From the NCBI RefSeq assembly GCF_020379485.1, contig NC_063446.1:13377597-13441596 (forward strand): DNA of 64,000 bases, in the 5' to 3' direction. This document shows positions 9,595 to 22,664 of this stretch, piece after piece. This DNA comes from Brassica napus. Taxonomy: Eukaryota; Streptophyta; Magnoliopsida; Brassicales; Brassicaceae. The notes below the pieces were generated by a model that saw only the letters and a list, made by a program, of their open reading frames with translations, ran no database searches and was not told the DNA's origin. Position 1 is the stretch's first letter. Every line of letters starts with the position of its first letter. Made by a program: the position numbers and the translations under genes.

Positions 9595-12226
9595 TTATTG
9601 GACTAAGAACTCGTTATATGAAAAGTCAGGACTGGAGAGGAGATCAAAATGCTTGCTTCCAAGCGTGTCTTTTAGTATCGTGATCTGGCCTTCCTTGAGG
9701 AGTGTGTCCTCCTCCAATCTCTCCACCTCTTTCTTCAACATCTCCTTCTCTGATTCCAAATCCATGTTTCTCTTTCTGCAGTCTCTCACTTCCTTACACA
9801 TCTCTTCTCTTTCCTCCAACACTTTTGGTAATGTAACTTTCATGCTAGCCAATTGTTTAGCAGCTTCTTGGAGATTGGCTTCAAGCCGCTTCACGCCCTC
9901 TTCCTTCTTCACCATCTGATGTCAATACTCAAGGAGCTTAATTAACTACTTATGATGAGAGTCATAAAGAAAAAAAGAAGTAAAATCTGAAGTACCTGAA
10001 TCTTGAGGTCTTTTAATTGGTGTGTGTTTATTGATAGGCTGTCTAAGACGTTCTGGATTTCACGTTGGAGAACTTCGTTACCTCGTACACCTGCTGCTAC
10101 TTCTGCTTGCAGCTGTTCAATCTCTTGTTCCTTGGAATACAGTTTCTCTCTTAACAAACTCGTAACTAGAGTCTCTGCTCTAAGTTCAGCTCTCAGAAGT
10201 TTCTAAAATCTCAGACAAAAAAAGTGATTCATTTAGCACAGACAAACATGTAATAAACCTATGTTGAAATGAAACTCACCTCTACTGATTGGTTGTTTGG
10301 CTCAGTAGACATCGGTGATTCTGAGTTTGACGCAATCTCATTGGCTTTCTCAAGCAACAAACTGTGGACTGTCTGCAAACTCCTCTTGAGGCCTTCAGTT
10401 CCACGCCGTATTCCGTGGACATTCATCTCAGATTCAATCAGAAACTGCTCACTCAATCCATTATTATGCATGTCCTCAGATAGTCTCTCTCTGATGAACT
10501 TGAGCAGCTTGTAACATAGCTGCGTGCTCTCACTTAACATCATAACCCCTTGGTCTTGCAAGAGTCCTACACGCATCTTCATCTCATTGTCTAGCTTGAA
10601 AGTTGTCATAGTGTCATAGCTCCGCAAACAAACATTCTCAGCACGTAGCGAATCAGCTTCGATCTTCGTTGATTCCACCTCCTTTCTGAGTGAGAACTCA
10701 ACTCTTGTCAACCTCATCTGCTCCATCTGCAATCTCTTCACCATCTCTGACGGTTGCTTCTTAGTTTCCTCGGAGAGACTATCTCTAAGTCCTTCAATAG
10801 TCTTCTCTTGTTCCCCACAGGCTCTTACCAACCTCGAAACAGATTTGTGTAAATCCTTGCATTCCATCTCCTTCTCTTCAAAGCTTCTTCTTACACAATC
10901 AAGCTCTTCTGTCGTACCATTGTAACTCTCTTGTAACTTGGAGAGGTTTTGCTTCAGATACACGTTTTCTCCACGCGTTTCCTCTGCTGTTGCACTCAGC
11001 TCGTTAAATTTCTCCTCCATGTTTCTCATCGTATCGATGCGCTCGGTTTCCTTTTCATGGAATGTTGATACTTCTCTCTGGAGCGAGACGTTATGCTCAG
11101 CGAGCTCTCGGACACGCTCTCTCAGCCTCTTCTCCTCCATCTGGAAACTCTCCAGCTTTGAAGTCCACTCCACTGACCTTCTATCAAGCTCTTTTTCAAG
11201 TTCAAACTGTAACTCGCTCTTCTCTTTCTCTAGTCTCTTTATATGCAACTCTGAATCAGTCTTTGCTCGTTTGATTTCTTCCTTAGCGGAAGCTCTCTCA
11301 TCCATTTGTGACCGAAGAAGAGTTAAGACTTCTAAAGCCAAACCTATCTTCTCCTCATCAACCAAAGATGATACGTCAAAGTCACAGTCTGAAAGAAACT
11401 TGTGCTCTTTCAGATCTTGAGAAAGCAGCTTCACTCTCTTCTCAGCTTCTTTATACTTCTTCTCTAGCTCGCCTTCTTTACAGACATGATTAGTGCCCAC
11501 ATGCATGTTCTCACCGTCCAAGAACGACTCTTGCTCCTCTCCGTGGTGATCATTCCTGTAATATCCATTCATCGGTTCTTTTGAGTCATAACTCAACGCC
11601 TTTGACTCTCCGTGAGTATTATTATGAGAGAGTCTTTCAACAACGCTTCTTGAAAGTGAACGAGCTGATGCATCTTTCATGCAATTTTCTTGGACATGAT
11701 CTGATAGTGGTGAAGGGGTATGAACTCGAGGTGGAAGCCTCCTTCCTTTGACACTCCCTGAGTGATGATTACTGTGTGAAGAAGAACCACTCTTTGGCTT
11801 ACTATGATGATCTTCTCCATCAATGAAACGGTCCAAGACATTACTAGAACAAGTTGATGACAAACTTGGAGATGAATCATTGTACATGCGACCATGTTCT
11901 CCTTGGCTTTCCGGTGTAAAACATCTGAAACTGACTCAATTCAACGAAGAGAAGTCACCAAAACATACAATGTCATACAAAGAAAAGAGAGTATAAAGAT
12001 CATTTCTTTTTTACCGAGATGAATGAGTTTGTTGTCGACTGCTTCTAGTACCAGTTGAGGAGGTTCCATCAAGGAGGAAAGCAGCGGAAGAAAGTGAACG
12101 GCTTCGTCTAAGAGCGTGGCCACCACCACCACTCTTTGGACTAGTTTCTGATTCTTTTTCCCGGAGGATATGTTTATCAGTGGCGTTATTACCAGATGAC
12201 GATTTGAAAAAGAAAAGCTTCTTCAT
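9595..12226 (-). CDS. Long coiled-coil protein of unknown function (At2g39300-like)
   Basis: Four exons (12226-12015, 11924-10280, 10202-9996 and 9915-9595) join in frame to 794 residues. The N-terminus MKKLFFFKSSSGNN is followed by a Ser/Gly/His-rich disordered region of about 200 residues. From about residue 210 to the end the sequence is almost all heptad-like Glu/Lys/Leu coiled coil (for example ELEKELDRRS, EEKEMECKDLHK). It corresponds by position and character to Arabidopsis At2g39300, annotated only as a CAP-Gly linker-like protein. I see no enzymatic motif. Coiled-coil proteins with this kind of N-terminus are often cytoskeletal or membrane-associated, but function is not shown. The start was chosen because the first downstream ATG after the 5' leader opens the conserved-looking MKKLFFF. 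A GTGGGCCCAT site-II-like box lies about 590 bp upstream. Confidence 0.85.
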
Positions 12227-13380
12227 TTGGTGTATGTATGTATAGTTTGTTTGTAAGAGAGAAGATAAAAAGAGTGTTGGAAAGTGAAACCTACTTAAAA
12301 CCACTTTGCTTTGGTCGATGAGAATCATTCAACGGTTTGACTGACTGATGGGTTAAAAATAGAATCTAAGAACTTGTCAGAGAGCTTATGAGGACAGATC
12401 CGTAAACATCGAATTGCTGTTGTCCAAAATCGAAATATATCATTTTGTTGAAGTCGAGCATCGAACCTGGGGGCGGAGAAAGTGTTAAGATTGCTAACAT
12501 TCGAAATACAAAATCGAAAACAAGATCTATTGAAAGCACAAACCTCTGAAGTTACCATAAAAAGAGAGAGAGAGAGATTCTCCAGAAATCGAAACCGAAA
12601 CGGAAAACCCACGTTTTATGACGGAGTTAGTTAACGCCGACTTTAGGCAAGAAGCGTTACTATTGAATAGCGGGATTCGAAAAGACAAAGAGTGACGACG
12701 ACAAACAAGTTGGCTTTCTCCGTGAGCGTTTTCTGGAAATTTTCAAATCTTTTTTCGTTGCGCGGATAAAAGCCTTCTCCAGAGGAGGAGCGGGCCTTTT
12801 TGAATTTCCTTATTGTGGGCCCATTTCTGTTATCTGTTTTTTATATTTTCATTTTTTTTTAAATCTTAAACTATCAAAATTTTATATATAAACAAAAATT
12901 TACAACGTCACTCTTTTAAATAGGAAATAAATAATTAACAGAAAAGAAAATTAAAAATATGTTTAATCATTCTGTGGGATCCCACAGTTGTTTTAGCCGG
13001 TAGGATCAAATGCTCGTATAGGACAAAGGGGGTCAAAAAATCTAGAATGGACCTCTTCTATTTTTAATTAAAAAATATATTAAAAATAAATAAAAAATGG
13101 GGATAAAAAACCATAAGACCTAAAAAATTAAACATATTTACTAGTTTATGCAATGACTATCCTACCCAGATTTGACTCGGATCCAGGCCCAAAACCCGAC
13201 CCAATTTTAACCCTAATCTTTTTTTTTCCCTCTTTTTTTTCTCCACTAATATTCTTCCACCTTAAAACAAAATCAAAAAATTTCTTTAATAATCCACCAA
13301 ATTTCTCTTTTTTATCCCAAATCGATCAACCCATAGTCATGTTTAATCAATTATATCTTATCTAGAATCAAATTTCATCT
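12227..13380. other. Promoter side of the coiled-coil gene and AT-rich DNA
   Basis: Up to about 12830 this is the 5' flank, with a (CT/GA)n leader tract near 12563-12580 and GGCCCA boxes near 12790-12825. From 12830 to 13380 it is A/T-rich with long poly-A/T runs and no coding frame. Confidence 0.5.
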
Positions 13381-13419
13381 TTTACTTACAAGATTGAAGA
13401 TAAAGAAGAACGTAGAGTA

Positions 13420-14990
13420 TTACTAAGACAACTAGTACAACTCCAACTAGTACAACTTAAATTGGTACAACTAGTACAACAACAATGAGTATAACTAGTA
13501 TAAATAGTATGAGTATAACCATTATAACTGATACAAGTAAAACATGTATAACTAGTACAACTTTGCAATTAATATAGTGATTTTTATTTTTTGTTTTCAG
13601 CGTATGAAAATGATAAAAAAATGATGATGTAGAACCAAGAATACATGTTGGTCTAATCTTCCTGGCCTGCATGTATTAAATACATGAATAGTATATGTTT
13701 AATAATATTTGATTTGGATAATGATTTGTTACAAGTTGTACTAGTTATACTAGTTGTTCTATTTTCGAAAAAAATCATCTTCATCTTTTTGCTCTCGAGA
13801 CCAAAAAGGTAGATACGGAGCCAGAAAAAAAATTAACCATGGTTCCAAATACACGAGTCACCTGAAAAAGAAGAAAGAGGGAGTGAGTAAGAATGACTCA
13901 CCGGCGATGAACAAAAAGGACTCTACTGTGAAAAAGAAGGTGCCGCAACGAAGAAGAAGAAATACACTGTGAAGAATAAGAAGAGAGATATGGAAAAGAA
14001 GAGTGAAGTCATGACGAAGAAGAGGAAGCTCGATGGTGGTGTCCACGATGGTCCTCGCAAATCTAACCAAGCAGGCTTGGAACCGCGAGAGAGAAACCGT
14101 ATCTCCATTTGGTAAATAAAACAAAATATTGAAAACTCTCAATTAAAATAAACGAAATTTTGTCACCATTAACCAATTAAGATATTTGTTTGTTTATTTC
14201 ATATGGAAAACATGATTTATTAGTCGTGTCAGTTACATCAGTTGTATATTATACATAAATTATATAAATTATATACCAATTATATCAGTTGTACTAGTTA
14301 TATCATTTGTTCGCTTGTTTAGTTGTACAATTTATATTAGTTATACACATACAAATGATAGAAATCGTGTGGCCATGATCGAACAAGGGAAAAATGATCT
14401 AGGGTTGAGAGAAAGAGAAAGTGGGTCCCAACCGAAAGAGAGAAGGAGAGAAGAAAGATCGTGTGGTTCAAATTATAAGAGGTGAGATGATCTAATGGTT
14501 GAGAATGCATTTTCATCAAGGGTAATATAGTCATTTATAATAAATAAAATAACAAGTAGTTGTACTAGTTTTTGAGTTGTACCAGTTTTTGCATAGTTGT
14601 ACTTTGGCAGTGAAATCGTAAAATATCAGTTGTACCACATAATAAATACAATTACATCAATTGTACCACTTATTTATGTTTACGTGTCTTTGCCTGATTA
14701 CAATGAAATCATCAATTTCGTAAAAATACATTTCATGTATGTTTTCCAAAAATTTAGTGGACAAACAAGTTAACAAACCTTAAAAGTATAAGGTAGATCA
14801 TGTAAACTTGTGGAGTTCTGTAATAATTTTCAAAAAAAAAATTCCAAAACTTCAAATAAATTAAAAGAAACTTATGAGTACATACAAATTGAGATATTTG
14901 ATTATTTTTCCTCATATGGAATACCAAATTGGTTTTGTCAAATTTATGAAATGTTCAGTTGTACGAGTTATACTAGTTATACCCGGTCGA
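13420..14990. repeat. Cluster of diverged ACTAGTACAACT / AGTTGTACTAGT repeats
   Basis: Twelve-base phrases such as ACTAGTACAAC, GTATAACTAGT and GTTGTACTAGTTATAC occur many times in both orientations at about 13425-13565, 13725-13750, 14280-14345, 14545-14660 and 14950-14980. Between them is a Lys/Arg-rich open stretch (13754-13972) and two related phrases (TCTAA-[CT]-G..CATTTTC) near 14480-14540 and 15125-15180. It looks like a decayed non-autonomous element or satellite-like cluster. I cannot name the family. Confidence 0.55.
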
Positions 14991-15870
14991 ATTGAAGAAT
15001 GAGATAAGGAAGATCCTATAGTTGTACTCGAAGAAGGAAGAAATGATCATGCGGTTGAGATTAAAAGAGAAAAGAGAGAAGGAGAGATAGATGTAATCGT
15101 GTGGCTATGATTAAATCGTAGACAAAATAATCTAACGACTATGGTTAATATTTCATTAATGACATTTTCGTAAATATCATATTCTCTTCTTTTTTATGAT
15201 CCGACGACTCTAATTTAAAGAGAGAAAAGAGAATTGAATGGCTCATACTGTTCTTTCATTAATAGTAATATTGTAATTTTCTAATTATTGTCCCAAGTAA
15301 ATTAAAATAGGTGGTTGTAGATTTTTTTTCAACCATTTGTCTCATTTGAGATTAAAGTCCCTCATACTCAATACTCCGTCAGGTTTCATATTATATGTTG
15401 TTTAAATTTTTTTCATACATATTAAAAAGATAACTAAATATTCTGTTTTACCCCTAACTAATATAAACTTTTGCTTGTATTTGGTCATTAATCAAATAAG
15501 AGAATATGGATAAAAATAGAAAAATTAACAAATATATGCATTGAAAATATAAACGCACTTATAATGAAGCAAATTTTAAATTTCAAAACAACAATTAAAA
15601 TATATGTAGTAAGTTTCTTTTACTTGCTGGATTTCTCTCTACCAAAGTTTTTGTTTGACACTTTTAGTCAGTACAACAATGCCAAAACTATTTGATATTC
15701 ATATAACCATTTGCACCCTCCATTTTTTTACTCCATTCATCTAATAGAGGAGAAAAGGAGCTTATAGGAATAAAATCACATTGAGCGAGATACAAAAGAA
15801 CACATATGCCTTATTGAAAGCTTTATTCATCAACCGACATGACTGGCTGCTTTATTAAGATAATATAAGG
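14991..15870. other. AT-rich intergenic DNA with possible Stowaway end
   Basis: No gene. At about 15371 TA-CTCCGTCAGGTTTCATATT resembles one end of a Stowaway-type MITE, but I did not find its partner. Confidence 0.35.
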
Positions 15871-15876
15871 ATTATT

Positions 15877-17857
15877 TCACTCGGTTATGGGCACAATAGT
15901 GACTCCAACGCTGTGGATAACATCACTAGCTTGTCCGTGGAACCCGACGATCTTGTGGCCACTCTCCCCGAGAGTGAACTTCTCACCCGCATCCATTCCA
16001 AACTGAATTGACTCCCTTTTGTTTGTCTTGAACTGAAGTGAGATAATAGCTGGTTCATCCACTCCATAGATCTTATCGTAGTATCCTACCAAGGCCGTGA
16101 GATACTCACCATCCTCAAGAACAAACTGAAAAATACACTCAAAATAACAATGGTAAATGTAAATATAATTTAGGGAAGTATAATGTATATAACAAAAAAA
16201 AAATCCTGTTGTTTTCAAAAAGTGACCTCTTCAGCTCCGAGTATTGTCGCCTTCCCATGTTCATCTCCAGATACCAAGTTTGTTCCCTTAATGTACTCAA
16301 ACTTGACAAAGGATACACCGTCGTTACCTTGTCCTACGTATATCTTCCTTACACCGTCGTAAACACCATCATCCCATGCAACTCCTCCGTTGCCGCCTAC
16401 CGATGGTAGTTTCTTGACTGGTATCAAAGGTGCAAAATATGCTCCTAGAGCATCAATAGCTTCACCTGCTTTTCCATGGAATCCGACAAGGGGGCAATCC
16501 TTTTGCTCAAGAACAAACTTCTTACCCTTTGTATACCCAAAGGATGATGTTCTTCCTTTTGACGTTTTGATGGTAACCGACGTGATGACGGTATTTTTAA
16601 AAAGGTTTGGCTTATCATAGGTTGCTTCCACCGATTTGATGTATTCATCCGGGAAATCTAGCACAAACTGCAGCAAGAAGAAACATTCAAGAAAGTTAAT
16701 GTTTAATGTGTAAATCATCTCTTTCAAATAGGTCGTACCACTAGTAAAAACATTGTAAATTAGCCACGGAGTAGCCATTGTTGTTCCATCGCTATATAAA
16801 TTTCTGTCCACAAACCATGGTTGGTTATATGAGAAATTCATTGTAAAAAAAATTGTCCATAGCCACATATTTTCGATGGCTATAGAACAGTTTTCTGTTA
16901 CTGAACTAGCGACCAGAAAAGTCTCAGAATCACTAAATTAACAACTACTTGGTACTTAAGATTTTGTTGTTTTACATTTTAACATATAAAATATAGAGTT
17001 TACATCTAAAACCATGGAGCTATAGCTTCTTTTTAGATTATTGAACCAATCATGTATACTAGTAGAAGTACCTCGGATGGTGTTCCTCCTTTCACTCCAT
17101 GGTGAAGTTTCTCTGACTTGCCACCTTTGGCATACTCGAACTCTAAATAAGTGATACGATGCTCATCTTGACCAATGCGCAGCCTTTTAACCGCGTCGAA
17201 AGAGCCATCATTCCAAACACGTCCCTCTGTACCACCTTGAGCATCCAGCTTGTAAATAGGAGACAATGAAGGTGGGAGAGAGTTAATTACAAAGTAAACT
17301 CCAATGGCGTCGAGAGCATCACCCGCACGTCCATGAAACCCTACGATTTTCTTTCCGGGATCCTCAAACTCGAACTTTGTACCATTCACAAGTCCGAGCA
17401 AGTTTGGACCAAACGTTGGAGACTTCCTACCCTTTGAAGTCTTGAATACGAGAGATGTGATCACGTCCGTGCCAAGGAGACCCACTTTGTTGTAGCTTCC
17501 CTCCACAGCTATGATCTGTTCGTCCGGATGTTGAGCTACAATAAACTGTATATGACAAAAACATTATTTAGTTATTCAATCACCAAATCAAAACTGACTA
17601 AATGAAACTATTGACCTAAAGAATTCTAGAATGTGAAAAAAATGGCAGTGGAGAACCTCTTTTGGGTTTTGATCTTTTGTCCCATATTCACGTGTTACTA
17701 CTTGGCCATCAACCTTCACGTAGTCGAATTTGATGTAAGTGATACGTGTGAGATCTTGCCCTACATAGACTTTTCTTACACCTTCGTATACATCATCGTC
17801 CCATTCACTTCCTCCTTCACCGCCGCATATTGCCAACTTCCGGTACACAGTCGCCAT
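15877..17857 (-). CDS. Jacalin-related lectin with three jacalin domains (JAL22/JAL23-like)
   Basis: A mannose-type jacalin-related lectin, predicted to bind carbohydrate. The family is linked to defence and to beta-glucosidase/PYK10 complexes. Four exons (17857-17657, 17545-17072, 16667-16227 and 16125-15877) join in frame to 454 residues. The intron phase repeats: each exon ends in a GAG codon and the next begins with Phe. Domain 1 spans exons 1-2 ([23 protein letters not shown]), domain 2 exons 2-3 ([23 protein letters not shown]) and domain 3 exons 3-4 ([23 protein letters not shown]). Each ends with a variant of K-I-V-G-F-H-G-[RKQ]-A. No signal peptide, so cytosolic. Position between the At2g39300 and At2g39340 homologues matches JAL22 (At2g39310) and JAL23 (At2g39330). 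Only one copy is present here, and I cannot say which of the two it represents. Confidence 0.92.
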
Positions 17858-19440
17858 AGATCCTATAAAACAAATAAAATACTAATTATTTTATTTTGTG
17901 TATCCACCAATAATTTGTTTTAAATTCTACTCAAAGATAATAAATTTGTATTGTATTCCACTCTATAATGGTAGTTATCAAAAGATGTTAAACAAGATCC
18001 CCACACAGCGATCTGAAAACGTATTATTCCTTTATCACAAGTTGGTTCAGATTTCCTATTACGAACACTAAATTGGTCACTCTCTCAAGCAAGACCAGAA
18101 AACATAGCTTTCAAAACAAGAACAAAAACAAAAATAGAAAAGAGAGCTTTATTCATGTTTGCAAATGTTTTATATAGACTAATATATTTAATGTAGAAGT
18201 TTACAAAACTAAAAAATGTATATATAGTTCAAGCTTTCAGAAACAAAGTAAAGCTTCGTACAATTGTTTTTGGAATGACTTCTAAGAAAAGTTGTTGGCT
18301 TCAGAAAATATAAAAAGGAAATCACATGTTTGGGCTACAAAAATGTAGAACATGTAAATAAGCTACTTCAAAAACCAAACTGAGAGAGAGATAACCAGTA
18401 AAACCTTGAGCAGAGATGAATGAGATTGAAGGAGGTGAACATCATGGCTGTTAAAATATGTGTATTTATTGACACTGGTAGATACGTTTGTTTCACTTTA
18501 ATTGTCGTCTTGTTTCCAACGTTTTTTAGTTTGTTACTTGTACCTCTTAAGTTGTAACCAACTCGTGTTACACGAGGGATGGCAACCAAAAATGCAATAA
18601 TTGAGTGTGACAAGTCCATAACGAGCCAAATATATTAGCATGTTACTTCTGAAGTCCAGATATGAATGGTTTAATACATAATTAACAATCTTCAAACATA
18701 TCTATCTATATGGTATAATTACTTTCAGCCTTGGCCATGATTCATGAAGGGAGACACTAGTATAATTACTTACAATATATATATATATTCTCTGCTTCAC
18801 TCTCGTTTCACATATCAGTAAACTATGTAGCTAGCTTGCTCTACCATCAGCTCAACTGACCAAAAGTTAAGCTAAAAATTTGACATAAACTGATTGATCT
18901 TAAACTGAATTATAAGTGATGTTACAATTCACAAGATTTATCAATGTTATAGTTGTAACCTTAAGTATTTTTAAGGAATTGATTGTAATAGACTCGTAGT
19001 TTTGGCAAAATAAAATAAAATATATATATGTGATTCCTTAAAACCTAATCAGTGATATTTTAACCGAGCATTTACTGTAGTCTATAGATCTTATAGGTTA
19101 ACTAATTCATTTGACATATTATTTTTATATTCACTATTCTCTTATTATTAAACGAGAAACAATCTTTAAAACTAGTATTTTATTTATACTCATGCCATTT
19201 GCTCACGTATAGTTTCCTCATGTTTCCCCAACCTTCAATCATAACTACTCTTTCTACACTAAGGAGGTGTTAATGGGGATATATATAGAATTTGTTGATT
19301 TTAAAAGTTAAGAGATTTGTTGAATTTGGAAATAGTTGGAGAAAAATTTGAGTGATCAACTGAGGATAGTATTGGAGTTAAGGAATAGTGACCAACGTGA
19401 AGAGGTTACTCCTTTTAATTGGGTATATATGCATGAGGCT
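17858..19440. other. Intergenic DNA upstream of the lectin gene
   Basis: A/T-rich, no sustained coding frame. GGAGGTGTTAATGG at 19263 could be a hAT/MITE-like terminus, but no partner was found. Confidence 0.4.
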
Positions 19441-19462
19441 GAGTAATTTTAGTGGTCTATGA

Positions 19463-20196
19463 ATTTGTTGCTGTAGATTATCCAAAGAAGCTAAGAAGGA
19501 TGAAGCAGTTAGACATGCTCTCTCAGTTCGTGCAGCTGTTATATCAGGAAATTGTGTTCCGTTCTTCAGACTTTACAAGACTGCGCCAAACAAGAACAAG
19601 GGTGACAGGTGAGAGACATATTAGACATGAAACCTGTTTTGATATGTTTGAGCAATTGAATAGAATATGCGAAGAAATAAAATGGATAGAATGAAAACGT
19701 TTTCATGTTTTATTTGCAGATCTCTATGTGGAGAAGATGAGTCAGTGAGTCTTATATCTCGGAGTTGTCGTCCTACAATCCCAATTTCATACTTAGCCCA
19801 AGTGTTGGGCTTTACTGGTGCTTCAGGCCAAGTACTGGTATGGAAGTGTGTTCTGAATGAAAAGGAAAGCAATGGTATGGAAGTGTGTTCTGAATTGCTA
19901 AAACCCATGGTGCTAGCCTCATATCTGACAGTAACGGAGATATGCTTCTTGATACCAAGGTAAGTCTTCTTTTGAATTTGCCATTAAGTTTTTCATGAGA
20001 CAATGGGTTCATTTTGATTCAAAGCCATATAAACGTTGAGTTCCTTGTCCTCAAGATATGATACTTGAATAGTTGAATTTGTGCTAAATTCCTCATGCAG
20101 GCGTCAACAACGAGTATCTTCATACCAGAACCTGAAGATGCAGTTGCTCATGGAGAACGATATTTAGATGTCAATGATTTTTTTACTCGTACATGA
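19463..20196 (+). pseudogene. Relic of the 3' end of a SAC3/GANP-type gene (At2g39340-like)
   Basis: Three ex-exons still read as the C-terminus of plant SAC3A, an mRNA-export/TREX-2 family protein: about 19463-19610 (EAVRHALSVRAAVISGN, FFRLYKTAP), about 19720-19961 (LYVEKM, then SRSCRPTIPISYLAQVLGFT in another frame, then DSNGDMLLDTK in a third frame) and 20101-20196 (FIPEPEDAVAHGERYLDVND, DFFTRT, stop). Inactivation is visible as frame changes within the middle exon and a tandem duplication of a 35-base segment (GGTATGGAAGTGTGTTCTGAAT at about 19838 and 19873). The rest of the gene upstream is missing. Splice borders GTAAGT at about 19962 and CAG at 20100 survive. The position, between the lectin and CVY1 homologues, fits synteny. 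Confidence 0.82.
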
Positions 20197-20692
20197 TAAA
20201 GACATATTAATGTTTGTGTGCACTCAAGTGGGGAAAAAGGAAAGCAATAGTGCCAAAATGAAGTTCATAACATCTTGTGATCTAAAGGAGACCAACGAAG
20301 ATAAGTGAAGCCTCTCTCGCATCAATCATCGCCTTTTGCCACATCGTCTCATGTATGACACTTTAGGTTTATAATTACTTGATAGATGTACTAAACGTTC
20401 GAAAGAAGAGAACCAAAATGTATTTGTAATTAGTTTTTTTTTTTGGTGAATATGAAGATCCTTATTCTTTTTTTTTTGATCAAAATGAAGATCCTTATTC
20501 TTTCTGAAGAAATTAATCCACAAAATGTAAATGACATAACTTTCTACTATCTTAGTCATAGCTTGAAATAGTATCAGTGAATGGTCAAGGATCTAATGCA
20601 TGTACACTGATGTTTCGTATTGGTCTATTTACAAGTCGGTCCAATAAAAATCAAAACTTATATCTGTAATAAATGGCTACAAGACTAGCTAA
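20197..20692. other. Intergenic DNA
   Basis: A/T-rich with two poly-T tracts near 20432 and 20466. No gene seen. Confidence 0.4.
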
Positions 20693-22664
20693 GAGCATGT
20701 GCAATGGTGAGACCAACCCATGAATCCTTAGCATTTTTTTAATAATTTTTTTTTCTTTTTGGTTGTTGTTTGAATAGTTAAGGATTCGAATCAAAATTGC
20801 TCGTCCAATGGTGTTACCGAAGATGGAGTCCTTAGGAATAAATTTTTTCCTTTTAAATTGAAATTGAAATTTTATTAATTGCATGATTAAAAATAAAGAT
20901 ACAAAAAAAGAGAAGTTTAAAAATGTATAAGTTTAAAAACTATAAGTTTTACAATGTCAATTTTTTTTAAAAAAATTTATAAGCTATAAGGTAAAGAATT
21001 TCTATTAGTTTTTCTTATCTTATGTATAAGTTTATCTTCTTAAAACTATAAGTTTCATTTAGTATGGTTTCTATAAGTGTGATAGAAGTTTAAAAATATC
21101 TACGTTTGATACAAGTTTAAAAATCTTTACAAGCCAAATTCAAGTTTAACACAGTAGCCTTAGCCGAAAATAACATAAGAGAAGCATATAAGATAAGAAA
21201 CAAGATTACACTTGTGGCAACTTCGAGTTGTAGCAACAAGATTTTACAGTAGTACCAAAAGGAAAGAAAAGGAAACAAGTTCTGATAGAGACGAAACAAA
21301 CCGAAAGAGATAACTAGCAAGAGAGGAAACAAGTTTGATAGAGAGGAATGAAACACAGCAAAAGAGATATCTATTTCCGGTCACAATCACTCCTAAATCA
21401 TCCGTGAGCTAGAAGCAATGTGAGCTGCAGAACAAGACAAAACAAGTTAAAGCAGAAGCAATGTAGTAAAAGAGGAAACAAGTTTGATTGAAACTTACTA
21501 ATCTCATTGTCATCAGCATCACCCGCGTCGGCTTCTTCCTTGTTGATGTCAGGATCTGTATACTGAATCTCACAACAGCTAGGACCAAAAGGAGTGACAT
21601 GAAACACCATGTCTCCTTCGTGTTTGAAGATGACAATGTCACCGATTCGAAGGTCATGTGCTGTGGCGAAATCTTTCCAACCTCCGGTGAGTCTCATGCC
21701 TTCTTGTATCACTTCCCAAATTTTATCTGAAGCGTCCGATCTTAGTTTCCATGTTTTCTGGTTCGTCTTCCTTTCTATGTGCTTTGAGAAGAAGCCAAGT
21801 GGTATTGTCTGCAAGAAAAGGCAAAGTTAATCAAACAAGAAATACATCTAATCAATAAACGAATGTAAACAAATAGAGAGAGTGAGGTTCTTACGATGCC
21901 ACTGTGGAAACCAGGAAGCAGAGGCTTTAAGAAATGAGGTTCATGTGGATTCGCCATCTGCAAACAAGAAACGAATGTAAACAATATCAACAATGAGTTT
22001 CCAAGCAAACTAAATCAGAGTAAAGGGATAAAAGAACAAACGAGAAGATTATCAAATCAATTAAAAACCCGAGTAAGAACAAAGGACAACAAATCATCAC
22101 CAAAGATTATCAAATCAGAGGGATCGAGTTAAGAACAAACGAAAACACTTGAGCAGAAAACACAAAACTCTAACTACAAACGACTTAAACCCCAAATCGT
22201 TTGAAAGCAAAATGCTTTTCAAACCCTAACTACAAACGACCTAAACCCCAAATCGATTAAAAACCTAGTTTTTCGAAAACCTAATTTCAAACGTAAATGA
22301 CCCCAAATCGATTGAAAACACAAAACCGAACACTAAATTGACAGGAAAACAACATCGAACCTAATCTAAATCCCTAAATCAGCAAGAGAAGGGTTCGATT
22401 TTACCTTCGTAGCGGGACAGTTCCAATTCGCCTTTCCTTGAGAGCTTTTTTTTTTCTCCGCTTCGATCGAAAATGATTTTTTTTTTGGTATACGAAAGAC
22501 GAAAGCCGACCAACGAATCACCCGCTGCCACGTCTCTAAGGATCAAATCCTTTAAATCCTTATGTAAGGATTAATCCTTAGTTTATTTAGCTCAAATAAT
22601 ATTATTATAATCCCAAAAGCATATGATTATGCGCTAAGGACCATCAACGATCTCGCAGCTGCTC
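20693..22664. mobile_element. Probable PIF/Harbinger-like element carrying a B3/REM gene
   Basis: The left end GAGCATGTGCAATGG is preceded by TAA (20690-20692). The right end, ..CGCAGCTGCTC, is followed by TAA (22665-22667). Read inward, both ends reach an ATCCTTAG/GTCCTTAGC phrase (GAGCATGTGCAATGGTGAGA against GAGCAGCTGCGAGATCGTTG). A TAA target duplication with GAGCA termini fits the PIF/Harbinger superfamily. The terminal repeats are short and imperfect, and similar ends are abundant in Brassica, so two separate insertions are possible. The interval contains a complete three-exon B3 gene and its apparent 5' leader exon (about 22412-22440). Confidence 0.5.
21393..21957 (-). CDS. Single-B3-domain REM-family DNA-binding protein
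   Basis: A plant-specific B3 transcription-factor domain of the REM type, expected to be nuclear and to bind DNA. Three exons (21957-21895, 21808-21499 and 21424-21393) join in frame to 134 residues. An upstream GT donor at about 22411 suggests a non-coding leader exon. Residues 1-21 (MANPHEPHFLKPLLPGFHSG) and TIPLGFFSKHI match the start of the REM B3 fold. Then follow WKLRSDASDKIWEV, GWKDFATAHDLRIGD and VIFKHEGDMVFHV, and the domain ends near residue 105. The C-terminus is a short acidic tail. Most REM proteins have several B3 domains; this one has one. The gene is not part of the remembered Arabidopsis order here and lies between transposon-like inverted ends, so it is probably a transposed copy. 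Whether it is expressed is unknown. Confidence 0.82.

Noticed and set aside
13754..13972. Lys/Arg-rich 72-codon frame
   Set aside because: Low complexity within a repeat cluster, no recognisable domain or splice context. Mentioned only as part of the repeat region.
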